A stretch of 64,000 bases of DNA from a virus: positions 1-64,000 of IMG/VR virus record IMGVR_UViG_3300032116_000031, one strand, 5' to 3'. Positions 10,901-18,054 of the stretch are shown one piece after another. Under the pieces are notes generated by a model. It was not told the DNA's origin and did no database searches. It saw only the letters and a list, made by a program, of their open reading frames with translations. Each line of letters begins with the position of its first letter. The stretch's first letter is position 1. The position numbers and the translations under genes are program-made.

Positions 10901-11938
10901 ACACCATCAAATAATTTTACTGGTACTGTTACTGCAAGTGTAAAAGTTATTTCACCAACTAGTCCTTTATTTGTAGTTAGAGCTAGCACAAATAATACTA
11001 TTTACCAGCAAATATTTAACACTAATGGTACTAACCTAATTCAGGGAACTGACGCTGGAAAATATACTACAACTGGAAGTGATAATTTATTTCAAGGGTC
11101 TAATAGTGGCATTTATAATACTGGTGGCTCCTTTAATGTATTTCAAGGAGGTGATTCAGGCTTCTTTAACACTAATGGTAATAATAACGTTTTTCAGGGT
11201 TATAGAGCTGGTTTTACTAATAGAACAGGTGGTGAAAATCTTTTTCAAGGAGCTGGAGCTGGTTATTCAAATACTATAGGTAATGCTAATACATTTGTAG
11301 GACGTAGTGCTGGTTACAGTAATACTACTGGTAATTGGAATGTTTTTCAAGGGGCTTATTCAGGTTTTTATAATACAAACGGTAGTTTAAATGTATCAAT
11401 AGGATATTTAGCTGGATATTACATAACAGCTGGTACTATAAATACCAAATTAGATAACTCAATTTTAATTGGTCACGATACAAGAGTACCTGCAACAGGT
11501 CAAACAAATCAAATTGTTATAGGTGATCAAGCTAGAGGTCTTGGTTCTAACACCACTGTTATAGGTAATACTGGTACCACTATTTCACTCATACATGGTA
11601 ATGTAAGTGCAGGTGAAACAAACCCTAAAAACAAACTGGAAACAAGTGGTTCTTTTGGTAGGGGGTCTTTGGTACAAGTAAGTACTTCTTCTTATACTGT
11701 AGGAGACAACGATACTTGGATTAGAGTAAGTACTGCAACTGGATCCGTTACTTTAACTTTACCAGATCCGACAGCTTGGATAAGAAGAGAAATTATGATT
11801 ATAAGAACAAGTGGTGCTACAGTTATATCTGCATCTAGTAATGTTGTAAAGTTCGCGGGTGCTGGTACAGCAATATTAGGTGGAGATGATTTACGTTGTA
11901 CTTTGGTTTCAGATGGAACAAATTGGTATTTTATGTAA
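7979..11938 (+). CDS. Giant tail-fibre protein C
   Basis: This 1319-residue fibre differs from A and B at its N-terminus (IRTEDIVDSQITYAKIQNVS, then IDKGGTGLNTLG), a style common at the virion-attached end of phage fibres. The middle carries WTAQFHN/NVGIGT units and a TRGxxVxPxLTSAFDWRSIEWTN module that occurs twice. A GSELLTTG jelly-roll-like segment (about 10620-10960) is shared with fibre B. A NxFQGxxxGxxNT beta-roll-like array (about 11040-11400) follows. The last 100 residues form a distinct tip (VTLTLPDPTAWIRREIMIIR). The gene ends before a strong bidirectional terminator. The attachment role is inferred. Confidence 0.87.
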   Translation: MPQNKIRTEDIVDSQITYAKIQNVSNNNLLLGRNTAGAGLIEELNAATAKAILALNNVENVALSTWTGSTNINTLGTITQGTWSGSTISIDKGGTGLNTLGTANQVLAVNSGGTALQYVTPLSGTGTAGQVTFWTGTNSQGGDNGLFWDNTNKRLGVGTNAPAHRLQILGPSARFENSSGTFEFDIVGGGTTSRIQTTATGMALGTLSNNALIFWMNASERMRINSSTGHVGINQTAPAARLHVVGSSTGTTAWTAQFHNSGGTSNSLMIRDDGNIGINTNTPNARLQVHGADTADTGWTAQFHNSLGNSNSLMIRNDGNVGIGTNAPAAKLEVDPIVNQTGILVAGYSLTGSSTIPAIDITGAWNTSGIATLIRGNLTNNVSAATSRLIDLQVSGTSQFRVLPNGTINGSELIGQLSGTIAVRSNLTNVAGNYVTIDNNSSNITTTTGIVSGVIIRSSYIPPSGTGVFVGLNLNHTINQSSGSGSTGITRGLLVNPALTSAFDWRSIEWTNNTGWGLYGSGTANNYLAGNLSVGTSGTTARLVVRGSGATSGSTAMLVENSGGTSMLMVREDGNVGIGTNAPTTRLDVSGTARVQGTTTITPAANTSAITSTGYSVTGSDTTRMIDLSGTWNTTGNVTAINLDITNTASGVNSNLINCSINGTTNIFSVRRTGEVAVQNLYSFHSSNGTLSATSTLTIQTAASQTGGIFLNKSASVTATSGDFPTITLNNISNSFAPTSGTATFTSIRAIPTINQTGGANGITRGIIVSPTLTSAFDWRSIEWTNSSGWGLYGEGTANNYLGGNLSVGTTGSTARLVVVGSQPSGTTTWTAQFHNALGNSNSLMIRDDGNVGIGTSTPTSRLDVVGTVEFQNPSAAFDTPSFGSELLTTGAGTNWTGTSFASGYTHTTGSTAALTSAFTPLNGQIYRVVVTTTNLIFGQSVTVTFGGVLDQTITSNTTITFDSRTINTSALVITPSNNFTGTVTASVKVISPTSPLFVVRASTNNTIYQQIFNTNGTNLIQGTDAGKYTTTGSDNLFQGSNSGIYNTGGSFNVFQGGDSGFFNTNGNNNVFQGYRAGFTNRTGGENLFQGAGAGYSNTIGNANTFVGRSAGYSNTTGNWNVFQGAYSGFYNTNGSLNVSIGYLAGYYITAGTINTKLDNSILIGHDTRVPATGQTNQIVIGDQARGLGSNTTVIGNTGTTISLIHGNVSAGETNPKNKLETSGSFGRGSLVQVSTSSYTVGDNDTWIRVSTATGSVTLTLPDPTAWIRREIMIIRTSGATVISASSNVVKFAGAGTAILGGDDLRCTLVSDGTNWYFM

Positions 11939-11952
11939 TAATTTTCATAACA

Positions 11953-11982
11953 AAAACGGCACATCAATTGATGTGCCGTTTT
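11953..11982. terminator. Bidirectional terminator, perfect 30-bp palindrome
   Basis: The 30 bases form a perfect palindrome centred on AATT. It has A-rich and T-rich ends and a GC-containing stem, so it gives a stem and U-tract on either strand. It sits between the converging fibre C gene and the small gene at 11991. Confidence 0.9.
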
Positions 11983-11990
11983 CTTATTTA

Positions 11991-12236
11991 CTATTTCTGA
12001 CTAACAAAAAGCATTTTGATTGGTCTGATATAATTATCGACGAAATAGTTCCCTAAATCTCCGATTTTTTCTATTGTCGTTTTATGATATTTATCTTTTC
12101 TTTTCTCATAAACGATTTCAGCCGATCGAAGCTCTGCTTCATTAACTGGTGTTTCAATTGTTTTCTTTCGTGATCTTGTTGTTTTTGTTTCGGATGGCAT
12201 TGTTTCCAAGCCTTTTTTCAATTCATTTTTTTTCAT
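11991..12236 (-). CDS. Small basic hypothetical protein
   Basis: This 81-residue protein is rich in lysine and arginine (KTTRSRKKTIETP), with a C-terminal segment containing an aromatic stretch (GNYFVDNYIRPIKMLF). No family was recognised. It has its own host-type promoter in the upstream gap and ends at the shared bidirectional terminator, so it is probably transcribed alone. A DNA- or RNA-associated role would fit its charge but is only a guess. Confidence 0.7.
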   Translation of the reverse strand: MKKNELKKGLETMPSETKTTRSRKKTIETPVNEAELRSAEIVYEKRKDKYHKTTIEKIGDLGNYFVDNYIRPIKMLFVSQK

Positions 12237-12258
12237 AGATAAAATAATTTTTATAACG

Positions 12259-12289
12259 CAAAGATAAAGTCAAAAATTGAAATATGCAA
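12259..12289 (-). promoter_or_regulatory. Bacteroidetes-type promoter for the 81-residue gene
   Basis: On the - strand, TTG is followed after 20 bases by TATCTTTG. This matches the TTG-N17..23-TAnnTTTG pattern of Bacteroidetes housekeeping promoters. The -7 element ends 22 bases before the ATG at 12236. Confidence 0.65.
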
Positions 12290-12826
12290 CTATTGGAAGT
12301 AATTATTTTCAAAATAAAGTAGTTGATACTTGTCGGTAAAGTCAATTAATCTTAGAACGCTTAGCAAATCGGCGTATTCTTTAACGCTATCGTTTTGGAT
12401 TTCTCTATATTTTTGTAAGAAATCAAATGTGGCTACATCTTTCAAAAGGATATTTTTAGATGTTTCATTGTACGCTACGAACAAATTATATTCCAAGTTA
12501 TAGGCATAATTGATAATGTCAATCAAATTATCCAATTCGTAGCTTGTTTTAACCGTTGGGATAGTCGGTACAACATTCCATTGAACGAGATAATCCATAA
12601 TACCCTGTGCATGAGCTAACTCTGAACTACTTTCATTTTGGAAAAATGCACCTGCTTTCATAAATCCCTGCTCATTACACCAATTGGCTGCATTAAGATA
12701 GAAATAATGTGCGGTGAATTCGTCTGCGATTCTTTTTGTAAGCAATTCTACAATGGCTGAATCTAATACTTTTGGAGTAATCGGCTCCATATTATACTCC
12801 GTTGGTTTATTGTCTTCTACTTTCAT
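12290..12826 (-). CDS. Phage-encoded non-haem ferritin-like protein
   Basis: This 178-residue protein has the ferritin four-helix pattern. E36 (IADEFTAHYFYL), E69 and H72 (SSELAHAQG) keep the 33- and 3-residue spacing of the E, E and H of the bacterial ferroxidase A site. E112 (YNLEYNLF) and the YREIQNDSVKEYADLL helix match the later metal-binding helices. Known ferritins oxidise Fe(II) and store it in a 24-mer cage; whether this one assembles is unknown. It lies between a small basic gene and three small membrane-protein genes. It could manage host iron or oxidative stress, or be a virion component. The family assignment is fairly secure; the role in infection is inference. Confidence 0.8.
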   Translation of the reverse strand: MKVEDNKPTEYNMEPITPKVLDSAIVELLTKRIADEFTAHYFYLNAANWCNEQGFMKAGAFFQNESSSELAHAQGIMDYLVQWNVVPTIPTVKTSYELDNLIDIINYAYNLEYNLFVAYNETSKNILLKDVATFDFLQKYREIQNDSVKEYADLLSVLRLIDFTDKYQLLYFENNYFQ

Positions 12827-12827
12827 A

Positions 12828-13097
12828 TTATTTTTGTTTGTTTATTTCATTATAAATATTATTAATGGTGGATTTAAGGATAGTTAATTCATCTTCAAAG
12901 GATCTTTGGAGGTCTATGTTATTCCTCTCAATATCCCTGAAAGCTTCATTAATTAATTCATTGAGGTTGTTTATTCGATTTTCATGTAATTCCACTTGTC
13001 TACGCACTTGATACAAGGTGTAAAACAAATAGATAAAAGAGGTTAATAATAGGATGCTTAGAGATCCCAATGTAAATGATAAAATATTGATTTCCAT
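12828..13097 (-). CDS. Small membrane protein with coiled coil
   Basis: This 89-residue protein has one hydrophobic segment at about residues 5-27 (LGSLSILLLTSFIYLFY). A charged, predicted coiled-coil tail rich in N, E and R follows. It is the first of three adjacent small membrane-protein genes with nearly no spacing, which suggests co-transcription and possibly a shared membrane role such as lysis control or superinfection exclusion. No family was recognised. Confidence 0.7.
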   Translation of the reverse strand: MEINILSFTLGSLSILLLTSFIYLFYTLYQVRRQVELHENRINNLNELINEAFRDIERNNIDLQRSFEDELTILKSTINNIYNEINKQK

Positions 13098-13098
13098 A

Positions 13099-13467
13099 TT
13101 ATGTAAGGTTATTTAATTCTTTTAATTTTTCATTTATAACTTCCATCTGTATTGATGTTAATAAAATGTCTTTATTGGGGGAGAAGTACCAGAAATTAAA
13201 GTCATTAATATTTCGTTTAATAAATGAGCCCAAATTACTTATTTCATGTTCTTTTATTTCATATTTATCTTCTTCTATTTTATTAAAAGCTATTTGATGG
13301 TTTATTATTTTACTTTTTGTTTTTTCAGCTTCTTTTAAGGAATGGAACAGTATTGCGAGGAAAACAATAATGTATAGGATGAAAAATTTATTGAAGTAAA
13401 ATAAAGATATTAATATGAATATAAAGTTCAATAAAAGTAAGGAATTTTTTAGTAGTTTGTTTGGCAT
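13099..13467 (-). CDS. Small membrane protein, two hydrophobic segments
   Basis: This 122-residue protein has a very hydrophobic N-terminal third (LLLLNFIFILISLFY and FFILYIIVFLAILFH), probably a membrane hairpin. A soluble, charged tail follows. Its ATG at 13467 directly follows a copy of the dispersed GGACGGCG word that fills the whole gap to the previous gene. Function is unknown; its neighbours are also small membrane proteins. Confidence 0.65.
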   Translation of the reverse strand: MPNKLLKNSLLLLNFIFILISLFYFNKFFILYIIVFLAILFHSLKEAEKTKSKIINHQIAFNKIEEDKYEIKEHEISNLGSFIKRNINDFNFWYFSPNKDILLTSIQMEVINEKLKELNNLT

Positions 13468-13479
13468 TGGACGGCGAAA
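13468..13479 (+). repeat. Dispersed word exactly filling an intergenic gap
   Basis: TGGACGGCGAAA occupies all twelve bases between the stop codon of the 76-residue gene (13480-13482) and the start codon of the 122-residue gene (13465-13467), both on the - strand. Confidence 0.85.
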
Positions 13480-13710
13480 TTATTTACCGAAAAAAAATGT
13501 TCTGAAATTTATTGCCCATGTCTTACACATACCTAAACAATCCCTCACAGTCTTCCTCTGGTTGAATATCTCTATGAAGAAATATAGTAGCAATCCCAAT
13601 AGTAAGACAGAAATAAAATATGTCAGATAAGGCAATAATTGGAAATATAAGTAAACGATTCCAATAGTTAAGATAATAACTAATAAATTTTTAAATGTTT
13701 CGTTAAGCAT
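13480..13710 (-). CDS. Small membrane protein
   Basis: This 76-residue protein has two adjacent hydrophobic stretches (LLVIILTIGIVYLYFQLL and YLTYFISVLLLGLLLYFF) and a short basic tail. It overlaps the end of the upstream fusion gene by eight bases, so the two are probably translated from one message. No family was recognised. Confidence 0.65.
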   Translation of the reverse strand: MLNETFKNLLVIILTIGIVYLYFQLLPYLTYFISVLLLGLLLYFFIEIFNQRKTVRDCLGMCKTWAINFRTFFFGK

Positions 13711-14518
13711 GTTTAATTTTGTTTATAAATTCTTTAAAATTGTTTACTCTGTAATGCCCAACATCATATTTAATGTTGTGATTTCTGGTCATTAAATAAC
13801 AGGTGATTCCGTTGCTTTGACAATCAATGAAATTATAAATCGAATCGTCAACAAAAATATCACACTTACCTTTTAACACTTCAGATTTTTTTCCTCCGTC
13901 TACATTAATCATTTCACCTTTGGGAAAACCGCTTCTTTCTAACCACATTTCAATTACTTCGTCGCTACAAGGTCTTGATGTGACATAACCCATAATAGGG
14001 TATGTTATTTCTTCAGGGTCTATTATTGTAGGCAAGGACAACCAAAAGTCGTCGTCATTTTTAATCTTATGAAAATTATTCCTAAAACGATAATCATTCC
14101 AATCCGTCGGGGGTTCACTATCTAATTTCAAATAGCTTAAAAAGTGTCGCTCGAAATCGGCTAATACCCCATCAATATCGCAATAGACTCGTTTGAAACC
14201 TTTTTTATACCAAGCTCTTCTATCATCACCTTGTGGGTAAATATGATAAAATGCGCTTAAAAAATGTGCGTTAGCTTGAACATGGTCCATGTGTAACAAG
14301 CCTGATTCTGGATCATAATCTTCTCCTGCTTCAAAGGCGTTTAAATGCCGTTTTAAAGACGCTAAAACAGAAACCCAAGAAAATCCTTTTTCCCAATTTC
14401 GGGGTTCATATTTTTCAGCGCCCATCGTTAAAACAGTCACTAAACCTTCATAGGCTTTTGGGTGTACTAAATCTGATCGTAGTTTGCCATTGTTGTATCT
14501 TATTGCTTTGTGATCCAT
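13703..14518 (-). CDS. dATP/dGTP diphosphohydrolase-like domain fused to HAD-type 5'-nucleotidase
   Basis: This is a two-domain protein of 271 residues. Residues 1 to about 105 match the phage dATP/dGTP diphosphohydrolase N-terminal family (MazG-like all-alpha NTP pyrophosphatase). Signatures are RYNNGKLRSDLVHPKAYEGL, GAEKYEPRNWEKG and RHLNAFEAGEDYDPESGLLHMDH in shortened view. Residues from about 108 form a HAD domain with catalytic DIDGVLADF, a TSRPCSDE motif and the FVDDS acidic motif, as in 5'(3')-deoxyribonucleotidases. Together they could turn a dNTP into dNMP plus pyrophosphate and then a nucleoside, reshaping the nucleotide pool. The gene sits next to a nucleotidyltransferase gene. 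The fusion is seen directly; substrate specificity is inferred. Confidence 0.8.
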   Translation of the reverse strand: MDHKAIRYNNGKLRSDLVHPKAYEGLVTVLTMGAEKYEPRNWEKGFSWVSVLASLKRHLNAFEAGEDYDPESGLLHMDHVQANAHFLSAFYHIYPQGDDRRAWYKKGFKRVYCDIDGVLADFERHFLSYLKLDSEPPTDWNDYRFRNNFHKIKNDDDFWLSLPTIIDPEEITYPIMGYVTSRPCSDEVIEMWLERSGFPKGEMINVDGGKKSEVLKGKCDIFVDDSIYNFIDCQSNGITCYLMTRNHNIKYDVGHYRVNNFKEFINKIKHA

Positions 14519-14519
14519 A

Positions 14520-15449
14520 TTACCAATTAATTTTATTTCTTATTTCTATTAACAATTTATGTGTAAATTCTTCATCGACTTGATCTGGGATATTAAGCCT
14601 ATCTATTTCGCCGTCCAACCTCTTAATCCTCTTCTCCAATTCATTAATCAATTCAATATGATCCACGTTACCGTTTCTAATATCAATCAATTCTTTTCTA
14701 TTATCCCTGTAAACTTTCATCGAACCAGTATTAATTAATTCCTCCAATGAATCCAAAATCCTTTTAGCGTGCATTAAACTTTTGCCGTCCACCAACAAAC
14801 CATTATCGTCAACAACATTCCTGACCCCTTGAAAAAACAAATAACCAACAGGCGTTTCTCCTTTGGGGATATAAGAAGAATAAATTCCACCTATATCTGA
14901 AATAATCCCCTTATATAGTTTTGTTTTCTTATAATATAATGGAAAACTGCTTTTATTCTCATAATCCTTACAGAAAAGACCTAAATTGTTAATATCATAA
15001 CCATTCAATTTTAAGAAATCATTTAGAGGCATTTCTTTACCATCAAGGGTTATAACAAAGGCCAAATCAAACATATTCTTAATCTTTGACTTCTTAATGT
15101 TTTGAACCGCCATTCCAATAAAGGCATTCTTTATTTTTTTGGTAATAAAGATATTTCTGTTCTCAATTAACAAATTGAAAACAGGGTCCTTGTGTAAAAT
15201 AAATCTATCATCAGTGAAAAGCATCTCTAATAGAGATGGATTACCGCTTTTAAGCAATTGAATAAATCGCCTAATTTCATAACCAACATAATCCTTATTG
15301 ACATTTATTTGCTCAACATATTTAAACCCAAGTATGCTTTCTGGGTGTTGAATGTATACAAATTTTTTGTCAACATCAGAAGTGATAATGTCAGTGTTGT
15401 AGCTAACGCTACCAGTAATTGATTCGAATAATATTTTTTTATCTTCCAT
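14520..15449 (-). CDS. DNA polymerase beta-superfamily nucleotidyltransferase
   Basis: This 309-residue protein starts with the nucleotidyltransferase motif GSVSYNTDIITSDVDKKFV, equivalent to the GSxxYGTxxxxSDxD motif of the RlaP-like predicted nucleotidyltransferases. The aspartates would bind metal. EIRRFIQLLKSGNPSLLEML is the usual helical segment that follows in this family. T4-type phages carry relatives whose targets are not established. It has its own host-type promoter. One exact (LDGEI) and one one-mismatch (VDGKS) copy of the dispersed word lie in its C-terminal half. Confidence 0.75.
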   Translation of the reverse strand: MEDKKILFESITGSVSYNTDIITSDVDKKFVYIQHPESILGFKYVEQINVNKDYVGYEIRRFIQLLKSGNPSLLEMLFTDDRFILHKDPVFNLLIENRNIFITKKIKNAFIGMAVQNIKKSKIKNMFDLAFVITLDGKEMPLNDFLKLNGYDINNLGLFCKDYENKSSFPLYYKKTKLYKGIISDIGGIYSSYIPKGETPVGYLFFQGVRNVVDDNGLLVDGKSLMHAKRILDSLEELINTGSMKVYRDNRKELIDIRNGNVDHIELINELEKRIKRLDGEIDRLNIPDQVDEEFTHKLLIEIRNKINW

Positions 15450-15456
15450 AACAATG

Positions 15457-15488
15457 CAAAGATAAGGCTAATCGAATCAATTATCCAA
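15457..15488 (-). promoter_or_regulatory. Bacteroidetes-type promoter for the nucleotidyltransferase gene
   Basis: TTG, 21 bases, then TATCTTTG reads on the - strand. The -7 element ends only seven bases before the ATG at 15449, so the message would be leaderless or nearly so. Confidence 0.6.
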
Positions 15489-15507
15489 GTTTTTCTTAAA
15501 CTTTTTT

Positions 15508-16284
15508 TTAATAATCCAATAAAGAGGATTTTAACATTGTTTTGCCAAATAAATTCTCGCGGTGCATGCGGGAAAATAAATCCTTTAACCATGATTTTAC
15601 TTCTTTTTCACCATGTTCGGATTTAAGTCTTTGAAATATGGTATTTAAAGAAGTGTACTTATTAAACAAATCAGATAAGGTCATTTGGTCCCAAATATCT
15701 TCGTGATCCTTTTTTAATGATTTTATGGCATGGATTTGAGCATTAACCTCATAAAAAGCCATATTAACATCTTTCTTATATCTATTTTTATATTTAGGGT
15801 TATCGCTATCTACTGTTTTTTTAACAGGTTTATATATGCTTTGTTTGTTCAAGCTATCATCTAACCAATGCGTTAATTCATGGTAGATGGAGGCTTTTAA
15901 TCTAAACGGTGTTATTTCATTAAAGATTGTTTTTTCTTGACTGGGTGATAAATCTCCAAATTCGCCGTCTATTAAATATTCTAGTGCGTTTAAATTGGGT
16001 GATATTTGAATTATTTTATCAGAGGGATTATAAAAGTTTCCTTTAAAATCCATTTTACCATATATAATTATTGGATTTATTTCATCTGCTTTTTGTGCTA
16101 ATTCAGATGGTAAATATTTACTAAGGATAGATTTAACTTTAAAATTATGATAAGCTGCTTCTTTTAATTCTGGGTCATCAGTTGAATTGAAATCCTCCAT
16201 GAATTTATCGAAACCTAATTTTTTATAGATGAAGTCTACATCATCAAAAATTTCATAAGTTGCTTCTGCTAAGATTTTTTTCAT
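15508..16284 (-). CDS. Putative zinc metallopeptidase (HELTHW)
   Basis: This protein of about 258 residues contains HELTHWLDD, the HExxH zinc-binding and catalytic motif of metallopeptidases. FYEVNAQIHAIKS downstream probably supplies a third ligand. The start is placed at ATG 16284 (MKKILAEA), one base after the stop of the upstream gene; an ATG five codons earlier would overlap that gene. It could process virion proteins or act on host proteins; its substrate is unknown. A one-mismatch copy of the dispersed word lies near 15962 (LIDGEFG). Confidence 0.7.
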   Translation of the reverse strand: MKKILAEATYEIFDDVDFIYKKLGFDKFMEDFNSTDDPELKEAAYHNFKVKSILSKYLPSELAQKADEINPIIIYGKMDFKGNFYNPSDKIIQISPNLNALEYLIDGEFGDLSPSQEKTIFNEITPFRLKASIYHELTHWLDDSLNKQSIYKPVKKTVDSDNPKYKNRYKKDVNMAFYEVNAQIHAIKSLKKDHEDIWDQMTLSDLFNKYTSLNTIFQRLKSEHGEKEVKSWLKDLFSRMHRENLFGKTMLKSSLLDY

Positions 16285-16285
16285 A

Positions 16286-17155
16286 TTATAATAAATCACT
16301 TACAGGCTTTGTGCTCCAGAATTTGCAGCTCCAATAGCTTGCTGTTGTTTTATCTTTTCTTGTATCGCATTTGTGTCTTGCTCTGAAATTCTTTCTTCTT
16401 TTTGGATCATCTCTTTTAATTTCCATATTCTTATCCCCAAAATTAACCTTTATAATTTTGCCCGTTTTTGGGTTTTTAACGTAGACCTTATATTTCTTTA
16501 CATCGCCTTTTATGGGTTTGTTTAAAGACACCTTTCTTCCCTTATATTCTGCTTCTGTGAGGACTTCTCCTTGTTCTTGCATACTATTACAGTACTCTAT
16601 TAGATTCTCTATTACAGAGCGTTTTGAGAGGGTTATTTCGTTGGACGGCGAAAAATGCTTTGATTCAGCAATTCCTCCCTTGTCTATTGTCGCAAATTTC
16701 TCTAACCTTGGAAATGCAGGGTCATCTGTAACCTCCTTCTTCCTTTTTTCCCTCATAGCATCCCATGTTTGGGGTTTCATTAACATGTGGTTCTTTACCA
16801 AATATTTTACCTCGTCTGCATCAGCATCTTCAAATGAATTAATCCAATCAGCGTAATCCTCCACTATTTTTGCAGATACTTTTTCGTGACCGTGAGCAGT
16901 AGGTAATCCTGTTTTAGGGCTGATTTCATAAGTATCCATCTTTCCTAAATCGTGGAATAATGCTGCTAAAATTACATTAGGCTCGTCACTGAAATTCTTA
17001 TATGCTCTTCTTAAAACATAAATGATGTGTTTTAAGGTATTTCCCTCTGGATGAAAATTCGGATTTTGTTTTGCGTCCCACTGCTTGAATAACAATTCCT
17101 TTAAGTCGGCTGGCATTGATTTTATCAAATCTTGATAATTATCTGGTAATTTCAT
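16286..17155 (-). CDS. HD-domain phosphohydrolase with C-terminal RARHxC module
   Basis: This 289-residue protein has H43 (KHIIYVL), H68-D69 (AALFHDLGK) and GHEKVSA around 89-95. This is the histidine-aspartate pattern of HD phosphohydrolases, closest to the HD domain of tRNA nucleotidyltransferases. Residues from about 210 form a separate module (YKVYVKNPKTGKI, KRRKNFRARHKC, SYWSCKFW) that recurs at the ends of unrelated T4-like phage proteins and contains conserved cysteines, possibly metal-binding. The nucleotide substrate is unknown. The dispersed word encodes FSPSN near 16642. Confidence 0.75.
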   Translation of the reverse strand: MKLPDNYQDLIKSMPADLKELLFKQWDAKQNPNFHPEGNTLKHIIYVLRRAYKNFSDEPNVILAALFHDLGKMDTYEISPKTGLPTAHGHEKVSAKIVEDYADWINSFEDADADEVKYLVKNHMLMKPQTWDAMREKRKKEVTDDPAFPRLEKFATIDKGGIAESKHFSPSNEITLSKRSVIENLIEYCNSMQEQGEVLTEAEYKGRKVSLNKPIKGDVKKYKVYVKNPKTGKIIKVNFGDKNMEIKRDDPKRRKNFRARHKCDTRKDKTTASYWSCKFWSTKPVSDLL

Positions 17156-17188
17156 ATTAAAAATGAATTTTAATATAAATATCTGTTA

Positions 17189-17530
17189 TTATAATAGTGG
17201 GATATTTTTATTTTTCACTATTAACTGCTCAAAATTTAATTGTTCTTTACCATATTTGTTCGCATAAACCGATTTAATAATCTTTACATTTTTACCATTC
17301 AGATTTAATTTTTTGAAATCGCTATACTCCATATTAGCTGTTAAATCATATTCCTTATTGGTCTTCAGATTTTTAACTGTCACTTTTGCAAGTGCGTTCT
17401 CATTTTTTGTAATGTTTACGATTTGATAGGTTGTTTCTTCCTTTTTTTGAAAACGCATATCTAAGTTATTCCATTCAGAAAGAAACATATAAGTGAAGCA
17501 AAATAATAAAATTAAATTGAAAGTTTTCAT
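17189..17530 (-). CDS. Signal-peptide or membrane-anchored hypothetical protein
   Basis: This 113-residue protein has an N-terminal hydrophobic segment (MKTFNLILLFCFTYMFLSEW). A small, probably beta-rich domain follows (YQIVNITKNENALAKVTVKN). It is probably exported to the periplasm or anchored in the inner membrane. It lies two bases downstream of another membrane-anchored gene. No family was recognised. Confidence 0.65.
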   Translation of the reverse strand: MKTFNLILLFCFTYMFLSEWNNLDMRFQKKEETTYQIVNITKNENALAKVTVKNLKTNKEYDLTANMEYSDFKKLNLNGKNVKIIKSVYANKYGKEQLNFEQLIVKNKNIPLL

Positions 17531-17532
17531 AA

Positions 17533-18054
17533 TTAAGACAAGATGTTTATTTTATTAGCAAATATTTTTTTCAATTCTCTGAATATTAATGGGTAATCTT
17601 TTTTTTGGAGTTCTTTGGATTCGTATAAAGGAATATAAATGGTTGCATCACTATAATTATTCTTCTCAAGATATAATTTCAATTCGTCGAAAGCCAAGAG
17701 CAGTAACAATTCGCTTATTTCGCCGTCCACCACACAACCCAAACTAATGCTACGTAAACTATGATCAAAGTTAAGAGTTTTTAATAACTTATCAGGTTGG
17801 TATTTTTCTTCAGAAAAATACAATAAAATTGATTTTGTTTTGTGCCTAGGAGAAATATCTTTTTCAAAATTTAAAGTGAATAATCCCTTATAAAAATATA
17901 AGTTATCTTCCGTATAATAATAGTTAGACGGACCTAAAATAACAACTTTAATATTGTTTATTTTTTTCTCAAAAGGGCGATAATCGAAGGAATTCTGTAA
18001 AATAAACAGAATAAATAATAATACCATTAAACCAAATAAAACGTATTCTAACAT
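17533..18054 (-). CDS. N-terminally anchored membrane protein
   Basis: This 173-residue protein begins MLEYVLFGLMVLLFILFIL, one transmembrane anchor, followed by a soluble domain. The ATG at 18054 is preferred to an upstream GTG at 18063, which lies inside a strong hairpin. A TATCTTTG element sits 19 bases upstream within that hairpin. The dispersed word encodes VDGEI near 17717. No family was recognised; proximity to a lipoprotein and another anchored protein suggests an envelope role. Confidence 0.65.
   Translation of the reverse strand: MLEYVLFGLMVLLFILFILQNSFDYRPFEKKINNIKVVILGPSNYYYTEDNLYFYKGLFTLNFEKDISPRHKTKSILLYFSEEKYQPDKLLKTLNFDHSLRSISLGCVVDGEISELLLLLAFDELKLYLEKNNYSDATIYIPLYESKELQKKDYPLIFRELKKIFANKINILS

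Noticed and set aside
15305-15592. 95-residue open frame between the nucleotidyltransferase and metallopeptidase genes
   Set aside because: It overlaps both genes in another frame and has no own leader.
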